Shown: positions 18,634-31,421 of the stretch, in pieces
Numbering within the stretch: the stretch's first letter is position 1
How the letters are laid out: the number at the start of each line of letters is the position of its first letter
Origin: Lumbricus rubellus
Taxonomy: Eukaryota > Annelida > Clitellata > Crassiclitellata > Lumbricidae
DNA: 64,000 nt
Assembly: GCA_945859605.1 (NCBI GenBank)
Contig: OX243811.1
Coordinates: 51,845,898-51,909,897, forward strand
Reading direction: 5' to 3'
Program-made: the position numbers and the translations under genes
Notes under the pieces: generated by a model
Database searches by the model: none
Told to the model about the DNA's origin: nothing
The model's input: only the letters and a program-made list of their open reading frames with translations

Positions 18634-18684
18634 GTATAGTATTATTAACAGCATCTCCCTCTATCCAACTTCAGCTGGCTGCGG

Positions 18685-18749
18685 TATCGGAATTATGGCG
18701 GCGACGACGATGATGATGATGTTGACGACGACGACGATGATGATCATGT

Positions 18750-18812
<63 letters not shown>

Positions 18813-18905
18813 CGACGATGATGATGATGATGATAATAATAATAAATAAAATTTAAAAAAATAATAATAATAATAATAACAATAATAATAATAATAATAA
18901 TCAGG
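18685..18905. repeat. (GAT)n / (AAT)n trinucleotide repeat in intron
   Basis: Imperfect GAT, GAC and AAT repeats lie just 3' of exon A; the His-rich minus-strand frame is an artefact. Confidence 0.95.
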
Positions 18906-19570
18906 TCAATTTCGTCAGACAATCAGAGATTGCTCACCGGCTCTCCAATTAATATGATTGCTCACGAGTGTGTTTAATCAAGGTTGAATGACATTACAGC
19001 ATCTTATATAAATTTAGATATATGTATGGGGATACGATACATCCTTGTCGCGACCAGTCTTCCTGTGAAAGTATTCTGTGGTCTTTTCATTGACTTTTAT
19101 AACGCTGAGTCATTTTATATAGGGCCTAGGTCTAATGTACGAGTTTGATCAATTGCTATCGTTTGCATTCCTACATTTTGCATCACTCTATGCTGTCGAA
19201 TGCTTATTCAAAGTCTTTGAAGTTGATGTGTTCTTTCAACTTCTTTGTCTTTTTTCAAGCTAGACCTATCTGTCTCAATGCGCTTCTTTCTGGTCTGTTT
19301 TCTCCAAAGACTCTCGACATAGCCATACATGTACTGCTACATTCTGGTTTAAATAAGTTTGATGAGATTTTCTTGGAGTGATCTATAGGTATATATTGAA
19401 TGCCTCGGAAATCTATGCATCTCTTTTTCGTTTTGCATATTTGGACCATTTTCGATTTTTCCCAGTCCTCTGTTATGATCTCTTCTCTTTCTTCAATCCT
19501 TTGTTAGTTATTAGTCGTTTGTTGCATAGAACTGATCATGTAGTTTCTCTTCGCTGTCATTCATGCTTCT

Positions 19571-20343
19571 TCACATCCGAAATTTCCATTGGTGCGTCTT
19601 CAAGTATCGCCTTCCACATGTGCTGACTTCTGCGTTAAAATCCCCAGCATTGAAGATTATGTCGTGTCTGCGAATACCGTGGATTAATATCGGCTGAAGT
19701 TGGTCGTAAAATGCATTAATTTCTTCCTCTATTGCTGTCAACGTCGGTGCATAAACTTGGATGACTGTCATCTTGGCCAATGTATACGCGGTATGAAAGC
19801 TTGCAGACATTAAACGTGTTGATATCAACTGGTATCGTTTCAATGCTTTTGTTGCTTTCTTCGTCAGGATCATCGCTATATACTTCCTCTCGCAGCTGTT
19901 TCTCTTCTCTTCCACATGATAGAACTTTGTTCTGATCATAATAGAATTCTTTCTTTTCACAACATCTGGTCTCACGAGTCCTCTGATGCATGTATCTAAT
20001 TCTTTAACTAGCAGCAAGACTAGTGCTCATGTGTATAACACAGTCATTACTTTCCATTACTGTTACCATTCCTATGCTGCTGAATTTGAATGCTCTTGCA
20101 ATGGCGTAGGCTTAATGCTGTTGTCCACTGTGGCGGTTTCATAGGTAGCAGTTGCGGCCTTTCAAGCATGCTCCTATTGTCGCCATCTTTGCGTCGGTGT
20201 CGTTGTTGCGGTGTCGTTGTTGGTGGTGATGAAGTTGTAGTGGCAGCTTTTGCCCTCTGTAATCCGAGATACCAGTTGTCATGTGGTAGACTATGTACTA
20301 TAGAGAACCTCGTGTCTGAGCAACGTCTTAGCTGCCTTGCCAT
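19571..20343 (-). mobile_element. LINE remnant with apurinic endonuclease-like domain, inside the receptor-like intron
   Basis: The minus frame at 19571-20017 contains RLMSASFHTAYTLAKMTVIQ, VYAPTLTAIEEEINAFYDQL and DIIFNAGDFNAEV. This is the strand order of LINE exonuclease/endonuclease/phosphatase domains (YAPT, then GDFNA). The frame to its right (20,047-20,343, minus) looks like the low-complexity N-terminus of the same element. Catalytic residues downstream (SDH) and the RT are missing, and the copy is broken. It lies antisense in the intron between exon A and exon B. Confidence 0.65.
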
Positions 20344-20656
20344 TCAGCATTTCTTTTGGTGAGACTTTCATCATTTCATTGCGTGCCTGGCCGCTCAATT
20401 CTCCCGGACACTGCTAAATTTAGCTTCCAATAACTTTAGATCTAATTATTTCCTTTAAGTCACTGTACAATAACGAGCAGCTCCTTTTGCGCCAGTGCAT
20501 CATGCGAAAGATGTCAACCTGTTATAACTACATAGTGAAGACATGACATGCATCACCTTGTATCATCTTGTAATGTTCTTGTATACTGTCACGTCTATTG
20601 TTATTGTTGTTGTTGTGCTTTGGTCGTCGTCGTCGTCGTGTCCATGCATCATGCAG

Positions 20657-20766
20657 CAGTGGAGAGACGCTCTACTTCGATGGAATTCATCTGAATACGA
20701 CAACATTCATCAGGTCGTCCTTCATCCGAGACAGATCTGGACACCAGATGTCGTGCTCGTTAATGC
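20657..20766 (+). CDS. Nicotinic-receptor-like ligand-binding domain, exon B (110 bp)
   Basis: Encodes QWRDALLRWNSSEYDNI, then VVLHPRQIWTPDVVLVNA, matching the family block W-x-D-x-x-LxWxPxxYxxI...LWxPDivLyNxAD. The acceptor is ATGCAG (ending 20656). The donor is GTACGA (from 20767) after two bases of a codon. The exon is exactly 110 bp, the classic size of this exon in nicotinic receptor genes, and both junction phases fit their neighbours. The loop A tyrosine that follows PDIVL in ligand-binding subunits is replaced by Val. NSS is a potential N-glycosylation site. Confidence 0.78.
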
Positions 20767-21363
20767 GTACGATAATGATCAGATCATCTCAAGCATTGTC
20801 TTCGTGTTCTTTCTTATCATCATCGTCGTTATCATCATTTTCATTTGTTAACATCATCATCGTTGACATCGTCGTTGACTCGTTGCCATCATCACTGTCG
20901 TCTTCGTCATAATTATCGCTGTCATTATCATCATTTTCATCTTCGTTATCATAATCGCCGACAATTTTTTTATCATCATCATGCTCAGAATGTGATTTTG
21001 AGGCTCTGAAATATAATATTAATCTTCAATTTCTCTGATTATAAGCCATCGTCAAACTGGATTACAGATCTACCTTTTGGAATTCTTCATAACACGTAAA
21101 ATTTAATATGCTTGGTTTTTCTTCACTTCTTTCTCTAAATAACCTAAGAATCCAACGGTTTCCTTAGATAGGCGTTTCACAAATGTGTCATTGTCATTGA
21201 CAATATTACTAATTGCATCGTTTTGCTTTGTGTTGTATTCGAGAATTCGTAAAGCGCTTCTTAGACTCTTACATCTTATCATCTCCTACGTTTCCTACTC
21301 TTCATCCTAACAATACATCAAACCTGCAATAATAATATTAATTAATTGTTATGAACGTTTCAG

Positions 21364-21829
21364 CATCCGACCTCCTCAGCTCATTCACGACAGCAAATTG
21401 ATCGTCGCCAGCACCGGACTGGTCATCTGGGTTTCTCTCGTCCACTACGAACTGTCCTGTCCAGCCATGACAGCGCTGACCAGCAGCAGACGACCGGACG
21501 AGTCAGACTGTGAGCTGAGGTTCGGATCGTGGACCCTCAACTCCGACCAGCTGCGCCTGCAGAGCCTTACGAACCACGTCGATACGAGTCACTACGTCCG
21601 CCACTGGGAGTGGGAGCTGGTCAAGAGTAGGGTCAAGATGTTCGAGCTTCAGTATCCTTGGTGTCCGGGGGTCAAGTTCAGCTACGTCGCATACAGGTTC
21701 GCGCTGCGGCGACACTGGCGCCCCAATCGACAGCGGGAAGTGCCGTCGACGTCGGCAGCCGCTAGGGGAGCTGCAGTCTGCGTTGTTTGGATTGTCGTCT
21801 CTTCGATCGGTTTCTTGTGTAATCGATGA
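21364..21829 (+). CDS. Nicotinic-receptor-like ligand-binding domain, terminal exon without pore helices
   Basis: The acceptor TTTCAG ends at 21363; one base completes the codon from exon B. It encodes LIVASTGLVIWVSLVHYELS, a Cys loop (CPAMTALTSSRRPDESDC), ELRFGSWTLNSDQLRLQS, HWEWELVKSRVK, then VKFSYVAYRFALRRH. In receptors the four membrane helices follow this last strand. Here the frame continues as a Ser/Ala-rich stretch (STSAAARG), then AAVCVVWIVVSSIGFLCNR and a stop at 21829. The loop holds 16 residues between its cysteines, against the usual 13. Loop B Trp is present, and the vicinal Cys pair of alpha subunits is absent. Alternatives: a missed donor near 21,739, with pore exons elsewhere, or a pseudogene. 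The short hydrophobic end resembles a GPI-anchor signal; that is inference. Confidence 0.68.
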
Positions 21830-21878
21830 ATCGGTTGTGACGTCATGGGTGGTGACTCTTCAATAAGGTTCTTTCCAT

Positions 21879-22100
21879 TCATAATTCGTTTGTTTGTTGG
21901 CATGTGCACTTGTTATAGCGCCTCTTCAAGCGCTCCCTACTCAGAGGCACTCCCGAATGCATCGGAGTTTCACGCCAAAGCGCTGAGCAATTGTGAGTTA
22001 AGGACTTGCCCGAGGTTCTTACGAGGCGAGGTGGATTCGAACCTCGAACCTTCCGGCTCCAAGACAAAGACGCCACCACTAAACCACCGCGCCCCACAAA
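21879..22100 (-). mobile_element. tRNA-derived SINE with LINE-like 3' tail
   Basis: Minus strand: a tRNA-like head with A box (GTGGTTTAGTGGTGGCG, near 22,070) and B box (GGTTCGAATCC, near 22,035). It is followed by a body ending in GAGTGCCTCTGAG and CTTGAAGAGGCGCTATAA. That 3' tail is shared with the LINE 3' end at 35,237-35,577, suggesting mobilisation by the same LINE family. Confidence 0.7.
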
Positions 22101-22211
22101 TAATATTATGTAGGCCTACATAAGAATCACTGGGCCAATCATTATTATACCAAAGGTGCAAGTTATAATTTTTCTTTTGCTGATTGTTTCTGCACGACAG
22201 ATCCAGATGCA

Positions 22212-22216
22212 TCATC

Positions 22217-22267
<51 letters not shown>
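22212..22267. repeat. (CAA)n microsatellite
   Basis: About 18 CAA triplets. The flanking sequence to 23,950 holds no gene that I recognise. A LINE-type 3' tail (TCGCTATATAAATG) lies at 22,985-23,045, and a minus-strand one at 23,466-23,540. Confidence 0.95.
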
Positions 22268-23951
22268 CTTCCATTGATGACAAAATCAAATCAAGCTGTA
22301 TGTTTAACTAATGGGAGTGGCAATGTTTGTAAGGTATGCGCTACAGAGCATGCAGGCCTAGGATGGCAAAGAATGTCAATTTGATTCAGTGTGAGAATTG
22401 TGGAAAAATTACTTGAGGATATGATCCACATGGAAATGGGGTGTGGAAAACAAACTTTACAATGGGCACTAGGAAAGACTGGGGGTTGAAACACTCAATC
22501 CCAAGGAAATTCTCACCCTGATTTGATCAGTTGGTTGAGTTTAAGAACTCGTTGTAGTCATTTTAGTTGTATATTTTGTTAAATCAAATAAAGCAGAATC
22601 TTGAAAATACTTTTGCAATGACGTTCGAATGCTTCTAAGTTCTTTATAAAATGTCATGGTTTACATTACACTGAAAATCATCTAACAATTTGCCGGTATC
22701 TAGTATTCAATTAGGCCTACACTTGATCTTCGACTGAATCAGATGCTGGTTCAACGCGATTGCCATCTAAGGAGTCAAACGTGTCTCCATAAATAATTTC
22801 AACTAGGTTACCCGTTACCTAAATTGAAATGAACTTATTTATTTTCTATGGCTTCTGCAGTAGGTCAAGTTTCTGTTGGAATAAACCTGCTGCTGTACTT
22901 TTAGACATACATGTATATCCGAGACTTGAAGTTAACGGGACAAAACTCAACAAAACTATGGCATTTTAAGGATTTTGTTTTGTCGGGCCTGGAGTGCCTC
23001 TGCATTGTTTTCCTTGAAGCGTCGCTATATAAATGCAATTAAACGGTGTCCAAACAACTCCAGTGTCTCGTCTCTTCGTCTGTCGGACATGGTTTCGAAA
23101 CCCGGAGCTTGTTGCTGTTTAACGACACTGCCATAATAATATTATCAAAGATGATTTTCTATGGGTTTCCTTTTTATGCCTCACGGTGTATATATGACGG
23201 TGTTGTTGGGCTACAGGTAACGTTCACTAGGTGTCCAACGCAGCCTAGCGACTGTCAGGCTTTAAATGTTCCTCTCGATTGTAGGTCTGTAATTGGATCT
23301 GCGAGGCCTATGTCGTTTGTTGCTTTTATGGCATGCTGTTGTCAATCGAGACTAGTTACAGCTAAAAATTGTCAAAAGTAATCATGAATGCTTGAGAAAA
23401 TTTATAGTTTGAATTTCTTAGAATGTTTCAAGTCATAATCACATAAGCTTATTGATCGCTAACGTAAATGGAGTTATATAGCGCCACTTCAAGAGAGACA
23501 CTGCTCAGAGGCGCTCGATATATATAGCGCCTTTTTGTAAGCTGAGTCGACTCTGCTATTACATCATAAGACAAAGTAACCATGAGACTTATCATTTCTT
23601 CGGCTTTGCTATAACGACAGCAGACCTGCTAGCGTCTCTACTACCGTATACCAGAGCAGTGCTTCATAGAGTTGCATGATATCATAGCCTTATGAGAAAG
23701 TTGGTTCTTATTGCGTTTGTTAATTCCCGGTCGCAGTTGCATTAGCATTAGCAAAGTTTTATCAGGTCATCAGATGCGGAAACACTTGATTACAATCAAA
23801 CAGTCCTGTTCATTTAAGTCTAAATGTCCCAAACTTCGCCTTTCAAAATGTAGCCTAACTGACCGTTTGCACATTTAGTTTCACCCTGTAAAGTATACAT
23901 GTAGAGGATAATCACTGCATTGAATGCGTCCATCGAAACTGTATACAACTA

Positions 23952-24890
23952 CACCGTGATTCAAAAAAAAGTAAGCCAAATTATTTTTCATATATCTCTA
24001 GTGCCTGATAACATATCACGCTAAAATTTTCCAAATGTTTAGAGAATTGGACGAAGAATATGATTCCAAAATTTCATAGGATAAAGTTGAACCGATAAAA
24101 AGATATGCATCTTTAAACTTCATATGCCGAAATTGCCGTTTACAAGCAATTTTTGGCCAGATTCATTAAAAAAGTAAGCTAAACTGTTTTTATTATATCT
24201 CCAATGCCTGATAATTAATCATACTAAAAGTTTCCAGATATTTAGAGAATTGAACCTAGAATAGGTTTCCAAAATATCATGTACTATATTTGAACGGATA
24301 GAAAGATATGAATATTTAAACTTCATCTCCGGAAATTTCAGTTTTCAGCAAATCTGTTATGGTGTTCGCTGCAGTTTTGATGCCTGATATTTCCCAATTT
24401 TGGTCTTCAGTGATCCTGGAGTAACATTTTACGGAATATAAAGTGTGGAGCGTGCATAATGAAAGACCGAGTCTACCAGACAACAATCCATGATATAAAC
24501 GATCTGAAGCAACGCTTGTTAGAAGTGTGGGATGGCCTGGACCAGACGATGCTGTTGCCTAATGGCGCCAGCGCCTCAAGGCTTGCGTGCAAGCAGGAGG
24601 AGGACATTTTGAGCATCTTATTTAATTAAAGAATCAAATCATGCTGTTGGGGTCATATTGCTAGTTCAACTATCTACATATCTGACAGAAAATTGCTTGT
24701 AAACGGCAATTTTGGCATATGAAGTTTAAAGATTCATATCTTTTTATCGGTTCAACTTAATCTCATGAAATTTGGGAATCATATTCTTGGTCCAATTCTC
24801 TAAATATTTGGAAAATTTTAGCGTGATATGTTATCAGGAATTAGAGATATATGAAAAACAATTTGGCTTACTTTTTTTTGAATCACGGTG
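23952..24890 (+). mobile_element. Non-autonomous Tc1/mariner-like element, copy 1
   Basis: Terminal inverted repeats start CACCGTGATTCAAAAAAAAG and extend inward for well over 100 bases, with TA on both sides (23950-51, 24891-92). Between them lies only the C-terminal end of a Tc1/mariner-type transposase: a frame from ATG 24459 reading KDRVYQTTIHDINDLKQRLL, then EVWDGLDQT, and the expected RLKACVQ and GGHFEHL end with small deletions and frame damage. No DDE catalytic core is present, so mobility would need a transposase supplied in trans. A second copy lies at 42092-43111. Confidence 0.88.
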
Positions 24891-24892
24891 TA

Positions 24893-27320
24893 TAATAATT
24901 ATGCGTGTGGTTGACAGCAACTATTTAGTCTGAAGACTTAATTACACAGGTCCAAATACAGTACGTGCTAAAACTCATAAGTCTATCAGATTATCAGCTT
25001 AGCCAGACGCTTCTTTCATCAAGATTAGTTGTTCCTTTCAGAGAACGACCGACCGAAAACGATCGAGTTCAGTGGCAGTATACGATACAATACAATGAAT
25101 AGGCCTACATAAAACGGTAGTTGCGGCCACTTGCGGGTAAGCGAGTACTGATTCGATTCCAAACACTAGCAGCGACTTACGTGTCGTTTAATTAAGATAT
25201 CAAGTGACTGTAGATTTAAAAAATTCCGACAAAATGCGAGCAACGGACCAACGTATAGTCCCCGGAACCGCCACCTTCCATCGACGCCGCGGTTAAGTTT
25301 TCAACTCAAGCCAAGTCGTTAAGCAACTGACTTTTACCAACTTCGTTCACTTGCTGTCTTAAAGCGCGGTCTATGAGTTTCGATTATTATTTAAGGACAA
25401 TGCGACACTAGTCTCGTCTATAACTTTTAAGGTACATGGTACAAATCAGAGTGAAACAGAGTCAGACTACCAGTTACAGTCTTGCAATAATTCGAAATTA
25501 TAGATCACAATTATATGGCCTAGGATAGGGGGCCTATAGTTCTTTATTTACTACATGACTTGTGTGGCTTTTATTGAATCAGTTGCGTCAGGGCTGTTTT
25601 TAAGGAATTTTTTGAACTGCATAGCCCCTTCTTTCCTTTCCCATTCTACATGGTAAATTACTTCCAATCGCAGGAAAATGACCCTTTTTGCTAGTTTTAA
25701 CTGTACAGAAGTGCTTGTACAAGTGCACAAATCCATTCAGAACTGCACACTTTGTGTACATCTGCACGTTAAAAAGCCCTGAGTTGCGTTGCTTGATGTC
25801 AGGCAATCGCGTTCATGCGTTGATGTTAAAAGAAAAGAGGTCAATTAACCCTCTCTCCTCATGAAGCTAATTAACTCTCTGTCATCCACGACATTCACAA
25901 ACTCTACTTTAATATGATCAGCACGAAGGTACCGGTAGTGCAATGTGTTAAACTCTCCATAAAGGCCGTCTGAAACTGGTTTCGCCACTGTCAGTCGTTT
26001 CGCTTATCCAGTTATATATAGTCTACAAATAGAATCTAATATATAAGTAATGTAATATACATGTATAAGCTATATAATTTTAATTATATAGTTGTATATA
26101 GGTTGAACGGTTTGACTTGTTGATCTGTTCAACTGCTGCCGACTGATGACTGATAAACGGATTAATTCAATGTTTCTGAACTGGGTGATTCGGTATACAT
26201 GTATGCCTACGACGTAGAGACCAAAAATGTGAACACCGCTAGGCCCTACCGATATTGAACTAAATATCACAGGAAAAAAATAATTAAAATAATTAGAGCT
26301 ATAGCTTTCGTTTATTAAATTATTATTTTTATTAAAAGTGCCTTGCTCTGGAAAAGGTTGGGGGCCACTGGATTAATCAATACAGAATGGATTGCATTCT
26401 TTACAGACTGACCGAGCGAGGCAATTCAGCCCCATGGAATCATTATCGTCTGCTTTATTGCAATTACCAATAATTAAAATTATAGGCTCAATAGACTATA
26501 TATCAAAATTGCTTGATCAATAGACATGTATTTAGTCCATCTGCATGGGGAGAGTAGCATCATCAATGGCCAGGATTCGGATTCGTTGCACTCAATGAAA
26601 CTGGAAATATTTACAGAAATAGGCTACTTTGGACGCATTGATCTGCGCAGTCCTGTGATTCAAACAATACACACATAATTATATAATAATTATATACACA
26701 CATATATCTATAATAATAATTATATATGCCGTTCCCTACCCAGACACACGCCTCATCGAACACGACACAGTCGAAAGGATAGAAAGGCATTTTTATAGAG
26801 CCAGCAGAACACATGCACCAGCGAGCTATTATACAACACATCTCCACAGTGTCCATCTGATGTTATCTGTTCACTGATATAATTACTGTCATCTGATTAT
26901 CATCTACTCCGTCATCCAATCATCTTCGTCGTCCATCCATCATCTTCGGCTATCCATCTTGAGCTGCTGTCGTTTTGTCCGACTGGCATTTGTTCGAGGG
27001 CATCTTGCACGTACGCTGTATGCAGAGAGTAGAAATCTAAGGCTTATAATCCAATTTGGAGGCAGCAGCAGCTATCACTGGATTCGCTCCATTGACCGTC
27101 AAAGACATTCGTAAGTTATTTCAAATCAGAGCCGCAGAACCAGCTGTAATGTAAAATATACATAGAATTTATATAGCGACATTTCGATAAAACTCCTCAT
27201 GTGCTTCTACTGTTTAAAATATAAGAAGCACCTCTGGCATTATTAATATTACAGACAGTTAAAAGAGCGATCCATGCATGTGCAGATAAATAAATAGATT
27301 CCGTGCATCATGATAGGAGA
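24893..27320. other. Non-coding host DNA, no gene seen
   Basis: AT-rich intergenic or intronic sequence with short chance frames only. The (TA)n-rich stretch 26,030-26,110 and a microsatellite-like region near 26,690-26,730 are the only structure seen. Confidence 0.45.
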
Positions 27321-27322
27321 GG

Positions 27323-27574
27323 TTACGTCTTTCGAAAGAGGAAAACGTGAACGCCTTTGGCCGGGGTGGGGTTCGGTGTCTCAACGTTCGGTGGAAGTGT
27401 CTGAGGGAGAACGTACTTCCGGATCCGGTGTCGCCTCGGGTTGATCCACGTGTAGTAGATGTAGGCGTAGACGGCTCCTAGGACGGCGCAGAGGACCATG
27501 AGGACAAGCAGGACGATGAATCCAGTGTACATCGCAGCACGAGATGGGACACCGCCACATATACCCTTCTTCTT
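27323..27574 (-). CDS. Probable 3'-terminal exon of a single-pass membrane protein
   Basis: A GC-rich minus-strand frame, unlike its AT-rich surroundings. An acceptor-like ACATAG precedes KKKGICGGVPSRAA, then a 24-residue hydrophobic helix (MYTGFIVLLVLMVLCAVLGA and following) and a basic, Pro-rich cytoplasmic tail (NPRRHRIRKYV). The stop is at about 27,323. A type I membrane protein tail is the inference; the family is not recognised and upstream exons were not found. The internal ATG at 27532 may not be the start. Confidence 0.42.
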   Translation of the reverse strand, partial: KKKGICGGVPSRAAMYTGFIVLLVLMVLCAVLGAVYAYIYYTWINPRRHRIRKYVLPQTLPPNVETPNPTPAKGVHVFLFRKT

Positions 27575-27639
27575 CTATGTGATGGTCAGGGCCCGTTGGT
27601 GGGCGCTGCAGGCCAGAGCATCGGAATGTATAGGCACCT

Positions 27640-28095
27640 GCAACATACATATCCAAACATAGACAAACATGTGCAAACATATGCAAACATATACAAACAT
27701 GTACCAGCATATACAAACACAGAAAAATTTATACAAAACATAGACAAACATATTTAGACATATTCAAACATGTACAAAAGTGTACAAACATATACAAGCA
27801 AACATATACAAACATGCACAAACATGTACAACCATGTACAAACATTTACAAACATATACAAACATATACAAAGTTTACAAACATATAAAACGTATAAAAA
27901 CATATAAAACGTATAAAAACATAAACAAACATATACAGACATATACAAACATATACAAACAAACATGTACAAACATATACAAGCAAACATATACAAACAT
28001 ATACAAACGTGTACACACATAAACAAACATATACAATATACAGACATATATATGCAAACATGCACAGACATATGCAAACATATACAGACATGTAA
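27640..28095. repeat. Decamer-like AAACATATAC tandem repeat
   Basis: About 450 bases of degenerate ACATATACAA/ACATGTACAA repeats. All Cys/Tyr/Leu-rich minus and Lys/His/Thr-rich plus frames across it are artefacts. Confidence 0.93.
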
Positions 28096-28099
28096 AAAA

Positions 28100-30810
28100 A
28101 GTTTTATATTTTCTTTCTATATTTACATCTGGTCAATACAGTTTCAAAGACACGAGCGCCGCTTCGCAATTGCCCATCCTTCTTCTGCCTTAATTCCCTC
28201 CTTCATTATATCTGCAGGCCTAAGTTCTTATACTTCTTTGTGCCTAGCAACCTCAGTCAAAACTCCGCCACTGTTTGTTCTCTGCCAGTGCCAGTCCCAG
28301 GCCTGGATAAAGGAGCAGGGCGACACTAATCATCTTTGCAACAGTAGTGTCGTTAAACAACAACAAACCTGTAGTGTAGGCTAACCACAGACCACACTGT
28401 CACCACAGTCAACATCAGACTCACGCTTTTTTAATGAACTCGGCAGCAGGAGATAACTAACACATCCTCACTCTTTCACAAGCATGAAAACGAGTCGGCG
28501 TTAAAGGGTTGAACTATAATCTATGAAAATATAACACTCTCATTGCGTTCAGTTCACGGATTAAAGCAAGCATGCAACACAATAAAAGACAGAGATCTAC
28601 TGCAACAATGACATGGTCAACGTCGGTCGGAAACACGGTCATCAACCAATTCACCATGCTTTGTCTCATCGACAACTCACTAAATCACCGACTTGTGCAT
28701 GGCTTTCAAACACGAAGCACAATAAATTAACGCCTTCAGAAGTCGCCTCTGTCTGTTCTGAGAGACTTCTTCTTCTTACTTCTGTACAACTGTACAAGTG
28801 TACGGCGGCTTGTATATTTTATTCATATCACGGTCGCGTGTCTTATCTTACGTGGTGCTGGGAATCGTATACTGACGAGACTATACTGAGGAGATTTATT
28901 AATGTCATTCGATCTCGAATGGACACAGTGGAAATCCCTTTGACTTATTGATCACTGAGAATCGTACACACGGCGAAGATGGCGACAGTCCGAGTCATTG
29001 ACGCTGGCTGTAGGCTATCTCTGGTGGCTGCAGCACATCCTAAACCCATTGGTAGGCCTATTGGATGGTATTGGTTGGTATGCACGGTCAACAGCTTAGT
29101 TGCATTTGGATATAACCTCTGGTGGCAGATCAAAATAATCGAGTTTGAACCAGAGCCACTGTACCATAATTATAATAGCCAGAAGGGTGTCCTTTTAAGA
29201 ATTAAGCCAATCAACCGAGATATTGCAGATGATTTTCAGAGCAAATGTCTACAGTAATTATGAGGTAGGCCTGCATGGTAGATACATCTTCAACTGCTTT
29301 CGTTCTCGCTTTAGGAGTGTTACAGACTGATTGATTGTCTACTCTAAGTAGTTACCTTATCACGTCATAGAGGCCACTAATCGACAATAGTTTTATAAAA
29401 CCTAAACCAAGTCAATCACAAAGTGACTTTCTGCTAAAGCAAAGCAAGCTAAGCAGCAGTAATTGCCGTTTGAAAAACACCTGAAATCATGAAAGCTATT
29501 CTATTGTAAACAAGCTGGTGCCTTACGCGGCAGCGCGTGGCTTTCGAATGGCACTTTTTTAGAAATTTTGAGATTACGATGACGATGCGATGAAGTTCAC
29601 CGAATTCTCTATCGATGAACTTGTAAGTTGTCGGATAGATTCATTGTGATATCTCAACTGCAGTTCTGTTGTGATCAGTTAGATATTTTTTCTGTATAAT
29701 TATAGGCTACTGCTATAAACCGTTGGAGCGTTGTTAAGAAGCTGTACCTCTTTTCGAACGATTCTTGTAATGACTGCAATGACCTGGAGGTCTACGATCT
29801 CAAGGACAACAGATTGTATTTTATAAATACTTTCAACTTTTATAGGCCTACTAAAATTCTAATTAAAACCCTTCAATTGCGTGCCGTAGAAGGCGTAGAT
29901 CTCCATGGTCTAGACCGAACAGGAGTAACAAGACTGTGTTCAGTGGCCACTGTGGCCTGGAGATGAGTTTTGAACTAACATTAAAATCCAGTAAACTATA
30001 GAAGACGTTTGAAAGGTCCGAACTAAGTCATCCCAACTCGAATTCATTCCAACTTCATGTAGGCTAACACGACTAATATTTAGAATCTTGAATCCAGAGA
30101 AACTGTCACTATTTGAAGTTTTTAAGTGAAGAGCAGTCGATCATGATTTTCAGAGATTCCAAGCAGTGGAGCATAGGTTACATATTATAGGCAGAGTGCA
30201 CATAATATTTATCTGAGAAGTAAAGAGTGAGAAGTTTGTCTATGGAATGAAGGCGGTTGGAGTAGGATAAGATTGAAGAGCAGTAACAAGCTTCTTAACG
30301 TTTTAAGCAGACTGCTACAAATATATCTCAGCTAAGCTGAAAAACGAAAACCAATAACATCGAAGTAAGCATAGGGCTGAATATGAAAAAGGCTCTAATG
30401 TAATCGATAATAATCATCGGACAGAAACGACGTCTCTGGAGCGACAAGTACATGCAGGTTAAGTAAAGACACAAAGATGAAAATCATGACGTTTGGCAGT
30501 TGCAAGTGGCAGTAGGAAGATGAATACCGCAGAGGCAATCATTTTCGATGACAGATTAGACACACGTGTCCTCAACATCACGTTGACAGCGGCAGATAAG
30601 ATAAATTTGGAGCGAAACGTTTGCAAAATGGGCGTGTCCATGCATTGACGTTCGGCTCCTCTTGACAACATTGCTTATGGAAAAATACTGGACGGCATAT
30701 ATGTGCTTAATGCTTATGCAACATTGTCTATATATATATTTGCCGCTTTGGTAACCCTGCCTATGGAAGAATACATCGCAGTGGAGCATATTGCACGGAA
30801 CAGATCAAAC
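28100..30810. other. Non-coding host DNA, no confident gene
   Basis: A 92-residue frame at 28,979-29,257 (plus) has mixed composition but no recognisable domain. Other frames are short. No RNA gene seen. Confidence 0.4.
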
Positions 30811-30816
30811 AGTTTA

Positions 30817-30894
30817 GGGGAGACCGGACGCTGGTTATAACAGTGACAATATGCTGTTACAACTTGCCCGGTTATAACCAGTCCCGGTTTCCCC
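30817..30894. mobile_element. Tiny MITE with GGGGAGACCGG termini
   Basis: 78 bases with inverted ends GGGGAGACCGG and CCGGTTTCCCC, bordered by TTA and TAA. Internal TGGTTATAAC and GTTATAACCA also pair. It can fold into one hairpin. Confidence 0.65.
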
Positions 30895-31421
30895 TAACAA
30901 CGACAGAATGCGAGAGGCGTTGCTTGAATGTTCTGCAAATAACATTGTACCTAACTTACTTTTAGGCTATTTAAATAATCTTGTGATGAGTTGCTTATAT
31001 AGCCCACACTAGTTTAGGAATAGAAGGTGATACACCTATACAGTCAATAAATATTATCAGAAATACACTAGCACAAACAGCTAAAATGCTCAAATCTTCT
31101 ATATGCCCTTTTCCCATGTCATTTGTTGCAAGACATTTCGTCATGGCATCATGAAATCTACAACCTTACACACACAGTTCGCGAAGTATTAACCTAATTA
31201 TTTTAAGCAAACTCCTGCCTCAACATAATTATAGGCCTACGTACAAATGAAAATTCCAATACACATCGCGCAGGATATCCAATATACAATATCCCAATAC
31301 ATGTACAAAGTATGATATTTGTGTATACACGCCATCTATATATCGATGCAATGAAACTATTCCATCGACTATATGGCTATGAATCTATCCAAACAGTGAC
31401 TATATATATATATATATATAT

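Noticed and set aside
20543..20656. Hydrophobic N-terminus in front of exon B as a signal peptide
   Set aside because: It is intron sequence (GTT/CGT repeats) before a clear acceptor; joining phases only fit exon A.
27754..28384. Cys/Tyr/Leu-rich and Lys/His/Thr-rich frames
   Set aside because: Degenerate ACATATACAA repeat.
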